A stretch of DNA of 64,000 bases from Echinicola arenosa. GTDB taxonomy: Bacteria > Bacteroidota > Bacteroidia > Cytophagales > Cyclobacteriaceae. The DNA lies in contig NZ_JACYTQ010000012.1 in the NCBI RefSeq assembly GCF_014841125.1, positions 37,951 to 101,950 of the forward strand, given 5' to 3'. Position numbers and translations under genes: made by a program. Below, one piece after another: positions 1-7,450 of this stretch (the stretch's first letter is position 1; each line of letters opens with the position of its first letter). The notes beneath the pieces were generated by a model that saw only the letters and a list, made by a program, of their open reading frames with translations, ran no database searches and had not been told where the DNA came from.

Positions 1-326
1 TCATTCGATGCCACATTGATGGAAAATTTACCATCAAGATCTGTCACCGTACCGTTGGTTGTTCCTTTCTCTAAAATCGACACCCCTGGTAATGGTTCTC
101 CAGATTCGTCTGTTACGACCCCGATAACCTCTTTTGCTGTGATATGAAAAGGTATTGGAGAATTAGAATCGGATATTTCTTTTCCGATAAATGTCTTTCC
201 TTCTGCAGAAGAGAAAGAACCGACTACGCCTGAGAGAAGCATTAATAAAAAGCCTCCTCTTAGTCCCCGAAAGTTTGAAGTGATGTTACCACCAGGCACG
301 GTGGCAACTGGTAACTTTTCGTTCAT
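1..326 (-). CDS. SusC/RagA-type TonB-linked outer membrane receptor, N-terminal fragment (cut by window edge)
   Basis: Only the first 108 or so residues are in the window; the gene continues past position 1. The ATG is at 326 on the minus strand. The product opens with a short polar stretch and a hydrophobic segment (about residues 25-42) that would act as an export signal. Around residues 68-105 is a carboxypeptidase-regulatory-like domain, with the SusC hallmark G-V-V-T-D-E-S-G-E-P-L-P-G-V followed by G-T-V-T-D-L-D-G-K-F. In this family that domain precedes the TonB plug and barrel and helps import oligosaccharides with a SusD lipoprotein. There is no STN domain, so it is probably not sigma/anti-sigma controlled; the LacI gene upstream is the likelier regulator. 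The family call is firm; substrate and full length cannot be seen. Confidence 0.85.
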   Translation of the reverse strand, partial: MNEKLPVATVPGGNITSNFRGLRGGFLLMLLSGVVGSFSSAEGKTFIGKEISDSNSPIPFHITAKEVIGVVTDESGEPLPGVSILEKGTTNGTVTDLDGKFSINVASN

Positions 327-821
327 TAAATCTTGGGTTTGGGTTAATAATTAATAAACGCTAATTAAAAAGTGTATCAAAAGAATACATTTTGTACAAT
401 TGTACTAATATGATACAATTAAATCAGCGCGATAAAGCTAAACCCTTTTAGTAAAAATGCAAAACCGATTTAGGAATTTACCTAAATTTAAGCATTGCAA
501 AAAAAGTATTAGGATATACAAATATATATTCAAAAACGTACTTGATCCCTCCAATTTATCAGGTCACCACAGGTGCCTCTAATTCCGAAATTTTAAATAT
601 TATTTTTCATTCCACCTAATAATGAAAATCACCCCATCTCAACAAGCATTAATTAAACAAACGTTAAACTTATTCTCGTTTTATTAAAAAAATTAAAATC
701 ACACCATGAAAAACCCGATTTTTTCTCAAAAAAACATCATTATTTTTTTTCTATACTTGTATTGTATGCCAACTTTTTTGCTCACATCCAGCATTTATAT
801 ACTCCTCTATCCTTTAAAAAC
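327..821. other. Non-coding stretch between the left-edge susC fragment and the lacI gene
   Basis: This is AT-rich DNA with no convincing gene. It should carry the promoter and leader of the susC gene that starts at 326 on the minus strand. The only structure seen is a cluster of inverted repeats at 373-417, listed separately. A short open frame starting at 706 on the plus strand runs through a terminator hairpin and into the 3' end of lacI, so it is not taken as a gene. Confidence 0.6.
373..417. promoter_or_regulatory. Candidate operator: palindrome and flanking inverted repeat upstream of susC
   Basis: A perfect 12-base palindrome, GTACAATTGTAC, lies at 394-405. It is flanked by the inverted pair TGTATCA (373-379) and TGATACA (411-417). 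The cluster is 47-91 bases upstream of the susC start at 326, and a lacI-family gene is the next gene upstream. That position suits a repressor site, but the site lacks the central CG usual for LacI-family operators, and AT-rich DNA throws up palindromes by chance. The link to the regulator is inference. Confidence 0.25.
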
Positions 822-858
822 AAAAATCCCAGAACCATTAAATGGTTCTGGGATTTTT
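822..858 (-). terminator. Rho-independent terminator of lacI (bidirectional hairpin)
   Basis: An 18-base arm (822-839) is perfectly complementary to 841-858, with outer A and T runs and a GC-containing core (CCCAGAACC/GGTTCTGGG). It lies 50 bases past the lacI stop on the minus strand, where the A run reads as the U tract. Confidence 0.85.
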
Positions 859-908
859 CAAAGCCTATACCTATTTCTGAGTAAAAGAATCTTTAAACAA
901 TTATACTC

Positions 909-1949
909 TTATCCAGCACTTCGGTTTTTGTTGGAGGACTCTCTTTCCTTTAATGAGGCCTGAAGAACTATTTTTGTGGCTGATCTTTCTTCTTGTTCCG
1001 TATTGATAAGTTTAAACATGGACTGAATCAACCCCTGAGCAATTTCATCCTTTGGTTGAACAATACTGGTAACTGATGGTGTATTGAATTTAAAAAATTC
1101 GTTATCATCGAAGGCTATCACCGACAAATCATCCGGGATTTTGATTTTCAACTGCTTCAACACCTGCATTCCTTTCATGGCTAAATAGTTAGTTGCAAAA
1201 AACACAGCCTCCAAATCGCGGTTACTCTTAAAATAGTCTTCCATCACTTCCTCGGTTTGCTGGGATGAATAAGTGTCAAATGGAATTTTTAGAATCCTTT
1301 CTTTTTGGTTTTCAGCCTTACACATCTCTTCATAAGCTTCACGACGATCGTGCATCTGTGATTGATCTGAATCAATGGTAACAAAACCGATTTCCTTCAA
1401 ACCATTTTTCAAAAAGAGATCTAGCCCTTGCTTGGCTCCTTGGTAATTATCTATGACTACATAACTGCAGTCCACCTCTGGAATATACCTGTCAAATAAA
1501 ATCAGCGGGTTTCTGTCTTTAGACAATTCCTCAATAAGATTGATATCCATTCCAACGGGAGGAGTAAGAATGTATCCATCTACTTGAAGGTCTCGGAACA
1601 TACTCAACAAGCCAATCGTTTTCTCAGGGTCATTATTGGTACTGGTGTAAATAATTTTGTAACCATCCAAAAAAGCCCTATCCTCAATCATTTTAGCAAT
1701 GGTGGCAAAGAAGGGGTTAGAAATATCCTCTACCATAAAAACAATGATGTTTGATTTTCCCGTTCGAAGACTCTTTGCCAACTGACTGGGCCGATAGCCT
1801 ATCTTTTTGACATAAGCTTGAACTTTATCAATGAGTTTCTGACTTATTCTATTTTCCTCTGCCTTACCATTAAGTACAAATGAAACAGTAGTCACAGAAA
1901 TATTTAGCTCCTTGGCTATTGCTTTTATCGAGTGTTTTTTTCTTTGCAT
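909..1949 (-). CDS. LacI-family transcriptional regulator
   Basis: The 346-residue length is normal for the family. Residues about 5-55 form the LacI helix-turn-helix and hinge region (I-K-A-I-A-K-E-L-N-I-S-V-T-T-V-S-F-V-L-N-G, then R-I-S, then I-G-Y-R-P-S). The rest matches a periplasmic-binding-protein-like ligand domain (F-M-V-E-D-I-S-N-P-F-F near residue 75 and a late S-V-I-A-F-D-D-N-E segment). Such regulators bind a sugar or related metabolite and repress or activate glycan-use genes. The gene lies upstream of and co-directional with the susC fragment at the left edge, about 580 bases apart and separated by a terminator. It therefore probably controls that locus in trans. The effector cannot be read from sequence. 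Confidence 0.95.
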   Translation of the reverse strand: MQRKKHSIKAIAKELNISVTTVSFVLNGKAEENRISQKLIDKVQAYVKKIGYRPSQLAKSLRTGKSNIIVFMVEDISNPFFATIAKMIEDRAFLDGYKIIYTSTNNDPEKTIGLLSMFRDLQVDGYILTPPVGMDINLIEELSKDRNPLILFDRYIPEVDCSYVVIDNYQGAKQGLDLFLKNGLKEIGFVTIDSDQSQMHDRREAYEEMCKAENQKERILKIPFDTYSSQQTEEVMEDYFKSNRDLEAVFFATNYLAMKGMQVLKQLKIKIPDDLSVIAFDDNEFFKFNTPSVTSIVQPKDEIAQGLIQSMFKLINTEQEERSATKIVLQASLKERESSNKNRSAG

Positions 1950-2413
1950 TATGTGAGATTGAGCTTAAGAATCGGCTTTGGATCATTGCCTGCATTTTTC
2001 GCTAAATACCAAATATAATCTATTTTCTTAAAATTTAAAGACAGAGATGAGCCTATTCCTTTAAACACATAGGAATGTAAGAAGTCATGTTCCTTTTTTA
2101 ATTCTTCCTGATCAAAATTAGCTTTCAAATAATTTCAAAGATTCGAAATCTCCATTTCTCTTTCGTTTTCAGGAATCAATAAAAATATTTCTCCAGAAAA
2201 AAACATCTCAATTCTCAGTGTTAAAACAATTTAGTCATTTTAAAATTAAACGCAATGATTCTTTTAATTCAAATTTGGAACGGTTTTCGCTAAATCAACT
2301 AATATATCAAATTACTCAAATAAAGTTGACTAAGTAATTGGGTAAACAGAAAGACAAAGTGAACCAACCGATAAATATCTCGTTGTAAAATTCAAAACTA
2401 AACCACACTGAAG
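1950..2413. other. Divergent intergenic region between lacI and the YXWGXW gene
   Basis: 464 bases of AT-rich DNA hold the promoters of the two diverging genes. I see no open frame with coding character, no strong hairpin and no clear match to the Bacteroidota -7 element at a sensible distance from either start. Confidence 0.5.
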
Positions 2414-3739
2414 ATGAAAAAGGAAAAATTAACAAAATGGTTGGGAGTCACCCTGATTATGTGGTTGGCGATTACACTTGTAAACCCTAAAAACGCCAAA
2501 GCAGACACTCCAGTCGGAGTATCTTTTCAAGTATTTTATGATGAATTAGCTCCTTATGGAGACTGGGTAGAAGATTCCAGATACGGCTATATTTGGCTCC
2601 CTTATGCCGATAGAAATTTCCACCCATATAACTCCAATGGACACTGGGTAATGACAGAGTATGGCAATACCTGGGTGTCTTATTACGATTGGGGCTGGGC
2701 ACCTTTTCACTACGGAAGATGGTTCTACGATGAATACTATGGTTGGGCCTGGGTTCCAGGATACGAATGGGGACCTGCCTGGGTAAACTGGAGAACAGGA
2801 GGAGGCTACTACGGCTGGGCACCAATGACACCAGGCTTTTCAGTAAGTGTAAATATTGGAATCCCGAGTTTCCACTGGGTCTTTGTCCCTCAAAGAAGAT
2901 TTACCCACAGGCATGTTTACAGATATTGTGCTCCTAGAAGAAATGTTGTTAACATCTACAATCGAACTACTATAATTAACAATACAGTAGTATACAACAG
3001 AAACAGGTATATCTCCGGCCCTAGCAGAAGAGATGTGGAGAGATACAGCAGAGGAAGAGTACCTGTATATAAGGTTAACAGTAGTCAAAAACCAGGAAAA
3101 GCCAATGTATCGAGAAGTTCGTTGAATGTATATCGTCCTGATGTAAGAGTAGCTAGAAATGACAGGAGCAATAATGCTAAACCAAGAACAATAACTTCCC
3201 CTGAAAGGGCAAGGTCGAGCAGAGCCGCCATTAGTGGAAGGAACAGTAGTTCCAACTCTAGAGGGAATGTCAGTGCACCCAGAAACAACAGCAGATCCAA
3301 TACAGTTACCTCCGGAAGACAAACCAATGTCAACCAACCTTCTAGGACCGCGCGTCCTGCAGGCACTTATAATGGCAGTGGCAGAAGCTCCACTGGCTAT
3401 TCTAGAGGACAGAAGGTCACTAAAACCCAACCTTATGGCAACAGAAACCAAAGCGGGTCATATTCTAAGAATGCTGAAATAAAAAGGCAAAACCGACCTG
3501 TAGAGAACAGGGCAAAACCAACTGATGTACACGTAAAGTCTTCAAAGGAGGTGAAGCAAAGCAGAGTAAGCAGACCTAGTCAACCTGCTAACAGACAAGT
3601 TCGCCGACCAAGCAATAGTTCAAACAATAGAAGCACATCGACAGTTAAAAGAAGTAGTACTTCTACCAATAAAAGCAGAAGCTCATCAAACAGTGCTTCA
3701 TCAAGGAGTTCAAATAGCAGATCCAGAGGAAACAACTGA
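2414..3739 (+). CDS. Secreted YXWGXW repeat-containing protein with basic, Ser/Asn-rich tail
   Basis: A 441-residue protein. Residues 1-30 are a signal peptide ending in a small-residue cleavage site (N-A-K-A-D). Residues about 35-140 are extremely rich in W, Y and G, with the repeating pattern Y/W-x-W-G-x-W (for example Y-D-W-G-W-A-P-F, Y-Y-G-W-A-W-V-P-G, Y-Y-G-W-A-P-M). This is the YXWGXW/DUF6600 type found in many secreted Bacteroidota and Proteobacteria proteins of unknown role. From about residue 200 to the end the chain is low-complexity, rich in R, S, N and T and strongly basic. That tail suggests a disordered, surface- or nucleic-acid/polyanion-binding region (inference). The gene stands alone, with a terminator behind it. 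Function unknown. Confidence 0.85.
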   Translation: MKKEKLTKWLGVTLIMWLAITLVNPKNAKADTPVGVSFQVFYDELAPYGDWVEDSRYGYIWLPYADRNFHPYNSNGHWVMTEYGNTWVSYYDWGWAPFHYGRWFYDEYYGWAWVPGYEWGPAWVNWRTGGGYYGWAPMTPGFSVSVNIGIPSFHWVFVPQRRFTHRHVYRYCAPRRNVVNIYNRTTIINNTVVYNRNRYISGPSRRDVERYSRGRVPVYKVNSSQKPGKANVSRSSLNVYRPDVRVARNDRSNNAKPRTITSPERARSSRAAISGRNSSSNSRGNVSAPRNNSRSNTVTSGRQTNVNQPSRTARPAGTYNGSGRSSTGYSRGQKVTKTQPYGNRNQSGSYSKNAEIKRQNRPVENRAKPTDVHVKSSKEVKQSRVSRPSQPANRQVRRPSNSSNNRSTSTVKRSSTSTNKSRSSSNSASSRSSNSRSRGNN

Positions 3740-3779
3740 TGAAAAGAGATTAAGATTTAATGTTAGGTGATAGATTACT

Positions 3780-3811
3780 AAAAGCATGGTTGGGGGTCTG
3801 ACCATGCTTTT
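3780..3811 (+). terminator. Rho-independent terminator after the YXWGXW gene
   Basis: Arms AAAAGCATGGT (3780-3790) and ACCATGCTTTT (3801-3811) enclose a 10-base loop and run into a T tract. It lies 41 bases past the stop of the plus-strand gene and just before the 3' end of the convergent gene ending at 3828, so it may serve both. Confidence 0.85.
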
Positions 3812-3827
3812 TTCTTGAAATTCTGAT

Positions 3828-4193
3828 TTAAGAAATCCCTTTCTCACTTAGGACTTGCATTACTTTAGCCATTAAGCCCTTATATGTAAAAGGTATTCCT
3901 ATTACACTTTGAGAAAATCTAGGACACAACATAGTTAAATTAATATTATTCGAAATACTCCCTGAGAGAAACAATACTTTCGCACTATATTTTTCTTCTA
4001 TATCCTTAAATTTTTTCAAACAAGCTAAATCATCTGAAATATCGCCTTCCGAAATTATTAAATCTATTTTAAAGGCCTCTTTACTGGGAATAGTCTGATT
4101 GAGTTCAAAAACCTCCATTCCTCCAAGGCGCAGCATTTCAGCCACATTGTTTGCAAGTGGACTGTAACTGCTCATTACAGCAATTTTTGACAT
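3828..4193 (-). CDS. Degenerate response-regulator receiver-like protein lacking the phospho-acceptor Asp
   Basis: A stand-alone 121-residue protein with the alternating strand/helix pattern of a CheY-like receiver: strand 1 (K-I-A-V-M), a D-L-I-I-S strand 3, a V-L-F-L-S-G strand 4 and a late I-P-F-T-Y-K-G-L. In true receivers the phospho-acceptor Asp sits five residues after the D of D-L-I-I; here that position is Glu49. The N-terminal acidic pair is missing, and the usual K-P-F is I-P-F. The fold assignment rests on pattern and on similarity to the second copy at 50063-50476. If correct, it cannot be a normal phosphorylated receiver; Glu might mimic a fixed active state (inference). No kinase or output gene is adjacent. 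Confidence 0.6.
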   Translation of the reverse strand: MSKIAVMSSYSPLANNVAEMLRLGGMEVFELNQTIPSKEAFKIDLIISEGDISDDLACLKKFKDIEEKYSAKVLFLSGSISNNINLTMLCPRFSQSVIGIPFTYKGLMAKVMQVLSEKGIS

Positions 4194-4559
4194 AACTAAA
4201 AGTGGTTCAATTTAAATAAAAACTCCTATATTGTTGAATATGATTAACTTCACTAAGTTCGCAATTAAATCCATCCAAAAAAATATGACTTTTATCATGT
4301 CTTTTTTGAAATAAACCAACAAACAGTATTTAGCATGCCTGAATCTTTCTATTTCATCAGTTACACAATTTTCAATCTAATCCTGACAATTTACAATTCC
4401 CCCATCTTAATCCAAGTCACAGACTATCAGCACTAAATATTGAGAATAACCCCTATTTCAATTATAGAAGGCACAAATCTTAAGAGGAAAACCATTGAAA
4501 ACTAAATAAACTCCCTATATTCACGTTTTTAAATAGCATAAACTTAAATATTTAACACT
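4194..4559. other. Divergent intergenic region upstream of the Hc1-like gene
   Basis: 366 bases of AT-rich DNA between the receiver-like gene (minus) and the small Hc1-like gene (plus). Apart from a candidate promoter at 4495-4523 I see no structure and no further coding frame. Confidence 0.5.
4495..4523 (+). promoter_or_regulatory. Candidate Bacteroidota-type promoter for the Hc1-like gene
   Basis: TTG at 4495-4497 and TATATTCA at 4516-4523 are 18 bases apart, close to the Bacteroidota housekeeping layout of TTTG, about 19 bases, then TAnnTTTG. The -7 box matches only partly. The start codon lies 37 bases downstream, giving a short leader. Judged by eye only. Confidence 0.35.
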
Positions 4560-4739
4560 ATGAGCAGATTCACAGAAGTAAAGGATTTGGTAGCTTCTTT
4601 GGAAGAAGATTTTGAAAAATTCTACGAAAAGGGTAATAAAGCAGCTGGTACTCGTGTAAGAAACGGTATGCAGGAAATCAAAAACCTAGCTCAGGACATC
4701 AGAAAAGAAATCACTGAGATCAAAAACTCTAGCAAATAA
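4560..4739 (+). CDS. Small histone H1-like (Hc1 family) DNA-associated protein
   Basis: A 59-codon gene beginning M-S-R-F-T-E-V-K-D-L-V and ending I-K-N-S-S-K. The central E-K-F-Y-E-K-G-N-K-A-A-G-T-R-V-R stretch, followed by an amphipathic helix with M-Q-E-I-K-N-L-A-Q-D-I-R, is what I recognise as the short Hc1-type histone-like protein common in Bacteroidota. Chlamydial Hc1 compacts DNA. The Bacteroidota versions keep the helical segment but lack a long lysine tail, so the nucleoid role here is by family only. The gene has its own candidate promoter and a strong terminator and looks monocistronic, as expected of an abundant small protein. Confidence 0.85.
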   Translation: MSRFTEVKDLVASLEEDFEKFYEKGNKAAGTRVRNGMQEIKNLAQDIRKEITEIKNSSK

Positions 4740-4788
4740 GAGAATTGATACGCAACTGAAAGGTTAAAAAAATTACCTTTTCAAGAAA

Positions 4789-4826
4789 TAAAATAGCCAC
4801 TTCCAATATTGGGAGTGGCTATTTTA
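4789..4826 (+). terminator. Bidirectional terminator between the Hc1-like and DUF1080 genes
   Basis: Arms 4789-4804 and 4811-4826 (core ATAGCCACT/AGTGGCTAT) pair over 16 bases with one G-U pair and a 6-base loop, flanked by A and T runs. It sits between convergent genes ending at 4739 and 4849 and can serve both. Confidence 0.85.
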
Positions 4827-4848
4827 TTAATAGGATTTGATGTCGTGC

Positions 4849-5532
4849 TTACAACTCTTTTATCCAAATGTTTTTAAACTTCACCACTGAGCCATGCCCC
4901 AAAAAACCAATATGGCCTTTTTCTCTCAATAGCCCAGGATGATCCTTTCCGTCCTTTGTTCCATTTTTGCTTGCTTTTTTAATATCTCCGTTAACTATAG
5001 TATGGCCATTTAAGATTACTTTAACCTTATTTCCTTTGACGATTACTTCCTCAGAGTTCCACTCCCCTACGGGCTTTAAAAAGCCTCTCTTAGCAGCTAT
5101 AACCCCATATACAGAGCCATGGTATTGGTACTCATGCAGATTCGCATATTTTTCAGCTGTATTATCTAATATTTGTAATTCCATCCCTACATAAGCAGCA
5201 TCTCCTTTTAATGGAGCCCGGATTCCCAAACCATTATTTGCTCCCGGAGTAAGCTGAAAGTCAAACTTGAAATGAAAGTCCTCGTATTCTTTTTCAGTAA
5301 ATAAATTGCCCTGTCCCCCACGATCCGGCCGAATAACTAATACACCATCCTCCACGACATAATCCGTCTTATTACCAACCCAACCACTCAGGTCTTTACC
5401 ATTAAATAATTCTAAAAAACCCTCAGAGTCGGATTGGGCATTGACTATTGTCCACTGAAAGCCCAATAACAGCCCGGTCACCATGGCCACCAGCCTGATT
5501 CTTTTTTGATATGTCTTTTGCTGTGTTTTCAT
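4849..5532 (-). CDS. Secreted DUF1080 (3-keto-disaccharide hydrolase-like) protein
   Basis: 227 residues with an N-terminal signal peptide (about 1-32, ending V-N-A-Q). Residues about 38-226 form one DUF1080 domain, marked by L-F-N-G-K-D-L-S-G-W near the start, the central N-N-G-L-G-I-R-A and the closing V-K-F-K-N-I-W-I-K-E-L. PF06439 has a concanavalin-like beta-sandwich fold, and members act on glycosides, some as 3-keto-glycoside hydrolases. The gene is downstream of and co-directional with the SusC/SusD pair, which suggests a part in the same glycan locus. Two hairpins lie between it and susD, so it may be expressed separately or at lower level. Confidence 0.85.
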   Translation of the reverse strand: MKTQQKTYQKRIRLVAMVTGLLLGFQWTIVNAQSDSEGFLELFNGKDLSGWVGNKTDYVVEDGVLVIRPDRGGQGNLFTEKEYEDFHFKFDFQLTPGANNGLGIRAPLKGDAAYVGMELQILDNTAEKYANLHEYQYHGSVYGVIAAKRGFLKPVGEWNSEEVIVKGNKVKVILNGHTIVNGDIKKASKNGTKDGKDHPGLLREKGHIGFLGHGSVVKFKNIWIKEL

Positions 5533-5592
5533 TGAAATGTTCTATCTAAATTTTAAAGTTTTTCAAATTAACCCATATTTCAGTTGGGATAA

Positions 5593-5646
5593 AAAAGCCC
5601 TACATAAATAGGGCTTTTAAATAAGGCTGAAAGTAATATTTCAGCC
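5593..5646 (-). terminator. Two consecutive hairpins after susD, the second terminator-like
   Basis: Reading on the minus strand from susD, the first hairpin is 5646-5638 with 5632-5624 (AGGCTGAAA arms). The second is 5618-5609 with 5602-5593 (AAAAGCCCTA arms), followed by a U tract. They lie in the 148-base gap between susD and the DUF1080 gene. The second has the form of a rho-independent terminator; whether some transcripts read through is unknown. Confidence 0.7.
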
Positions 5647-5680
5647 TCATAAATATCCAACTGCTTATTTCACCATTTGG

Positions 5681-7438
5681 TTATAATGTAGGGTCGAATG
5701 TACCACCCCATCCTTCATTTTGTTCCAAATTAGGGTTTCTATCCAGAACAGTATTCTGAATAGGAAAGAAATAATAGTTTTCGGGAAGTACGCTTTCCTG
5801 CACGCCCGACCTAGGAACCTGAAGCACAGTATACCTAAAATCGCTTTCGACCAACCCATAGGTACTTGCCCTGCTTCTTGCTTCAGAAAGCAACATATCA
5901 GATCCATCTCCATCAATAGCGATGGATTCTACTCCATGTTTGGTGGTTCCATCCAACCTGTCCAACATTCTCAGTCTTCTCAAGTCCCAAAAACGGTGCC
6001 CTTCAAAACAGAACTCTATATTACGCTCGGCCAAAATCGCTTCCCTTACTTCTACTCTGTTGGTAGCAGTGATACCATAATTGCCATCATTTCCTACTTC
6101 TATACCAGCCCTTTCTCGAATTTGTCTCAAAATGTCCAATGCAATATCTATTTCTCCTACTTCATTGGCCGTCTCTGCATAGTTGAGCATTACTTCAGCA
6201 AAACGCATCAATACATAATCCAAGTCATATTGCTGTATTTCTGCTTGTGTTAAATCCAATAAGCTGTTCTTTAGGATAAAGAACCCAGTATACCTATCCA
6301 AATTGGTAGAATTGGTCTGAGCAGCTGGATTGATACCAAAATCATCCAATTCATGGGCAATCCCCAAAGAAGTATATTGTCGCTTCTCTGCCTTTCCTGA
6401 CACTTCATATCTCTTGCCTGCCCAAACAATTGACTTATTAAAACGAGGATCCCTGTTGAGCCAATAATTCTGAAGAAACGCTTCATCTGTCATATAGTAA
6501 GCTCCTGTAGGATCATTATACAGTTTACCATCAGCCATGGGAAATTCTTGAATAAATTCCCAGGTAGGGCATGCTGAAGCAGGCCCTCTACTTTCTGATC
6601 CAGGCCTTACACCGTGATCCCAAGCAGCAGTTTTATTTGGATAACTATTGATAACCGAAAACACCACCTCTTCATTACGTTCCTCTAGAGCGATGTTCGA
6701 GTAATCTTCAACTAATCCATAGCCTTGCCCCAACAAAGACTCGTATGCTAACCTATTGGCACCATAGGCTTCTTGCCAGTAGACATTGTCCCAAGGATCT
6801 GAAGGGTTAAATTGAGGGGAAGCTTTATACAAAAGCACTTTTGCCTTGAAAGCGGTAGCGAAATTCCCATCAATCTTTCCATACTCTCCGGAATTGGGTT
6901 CAATACGCGTAGGCAATAGGGATATCGCCTGATCAAGATCATTTTCTAGAAAATCAAAACATTCCGCTGTGCTGTTTCTTGGCACATTGAGATCGTCTTC
7001 ATAACGGTCTTGAGGAACGGTAATGTAAGGCACTCCGCCATGGTACATCACCATGTTAAAATAAGTATATGCCCTCATAAACAAAGCTTGCCCCAAAATA
7101 TTATCTTTTACTTCTTGTGGCAAAGTACCCGTCTGAACATCCTGAATAGCTTGGTTAATCAGCCTGATTCGATCATAGTTCCAGTCCTTATAGTTACCAT
7201 TGGATATGGTTATCTGATCAGCATACCAAACGATACCGGCAATTTGTTGGCTATTTCGGTCAGCCCCAGTACTCCAGTTTCCAAACATGCTATAAAGATT
7301 GGCCAAATAAGCATTTGCCAGATTCTCGTCATTCCATACATCCTCGGGACTATAATGGTTGATATCTTCTATATCTAATATGTCCGAGCAGCCTGTCATC
7401 CAGACCAATAATGCCAAAGTATATAGTATCTTTTTCAT
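5681..7438 (-). CDS. SusD/RagB-family outer membrane nutrient-binding lipoprotein
   Basis: 585 residues, normal for SusD. A lipobox with Cys17 (W-M-T-G-C-S) anchors it to the outer membrane. The N-terminal segment with S-P-E-D-V-W-N-D, the tetratricopeptide-like region (L-G-Q-A-L-F-M-R-A-Y-T-Y-F-N) and the C-terminal R-N-I-E-F-C-F-E-G-H-R-F-W-D-L-R-R signature define the family. It binds oligosaccharide at the cell surface and caps the SusC barrel encoded 12 bases upstream, so the two are almost certainly co-transcribed and form a complex. Substrate unknown. Confidence 0.96.
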   Translation of the reverse strand: MKKILYTLALLVWMTGCSDILDIEDINHYSPEDVWNDENLANAYLANLYSMFGNWSTGADRNSQQIAGIVWYADQITISNGNYKDWNYDRIRLINQAIQDVQTGTLPQEVKDNILGQALFMRAYTYFNMVMYHGGVPYITVPQDRYEDDLNVPRNSTAECFDFLENDLDQAISLLPTRIEPNSGEYGKIDGNFATAFKAKVLLYKASPQFNPSDPWDNVYWQEAYGANRLAYESLLGQGYGLVEDYSNIALEERNEEVVFSVINSYPNKTAAWDHGVRPGSESRGPASACPTWEFIQEFPMADGKLYNDPTGAYYMTDEAFLQNYWLNRDPRFNKSIVWAGKRYEVSGKAEKRQYTSLGIAHELDDFGINPAAQTNSTNLDRYTGFFILKNSLLDLTQAEIQQYDLDYVLMRFAEVMLNYAETANEVGEIDIALDILRQIRERAGIEVGNDGNYGITATNRVEVREAILAERNIEFCFEGHRFWDLRRLRMLDRLDGTTKHGVESIAIDGDGSDMLLSEARSRASTYGLVESDFRYTVLQVPRSGVQESVLPENYYFFPIQNTVLDRNPNLEQNEGWGGTFDPTL

Positions 7439-7450
7439 TTTATTGCTGAA

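Noticed and set aside
706..963. 85-codon open frame on the plus strand
   Set aside because: It runs through the strong terminator hairpin at 822-858 and into the antisense of the lacI 3' end; the product has no family or domain character.
2840..3451. Long antisense frame (about 200 codons) opposite the YXWGXW gene
   Set aside because: It arises from the skewed codon use of the repetitive R/S/N-rich coding region; the plus-strand protein has the signal peptide and a known repeat type.
3000..3739. Apparent DNA repeats in the 3' half of the YXWGXW gene, considered as CRISPR or microsatellite
   Set aside because: The units are irregular and explained by repeated Ser/Arg/Asn codons; there is no fixed repeat/spacer pattern.
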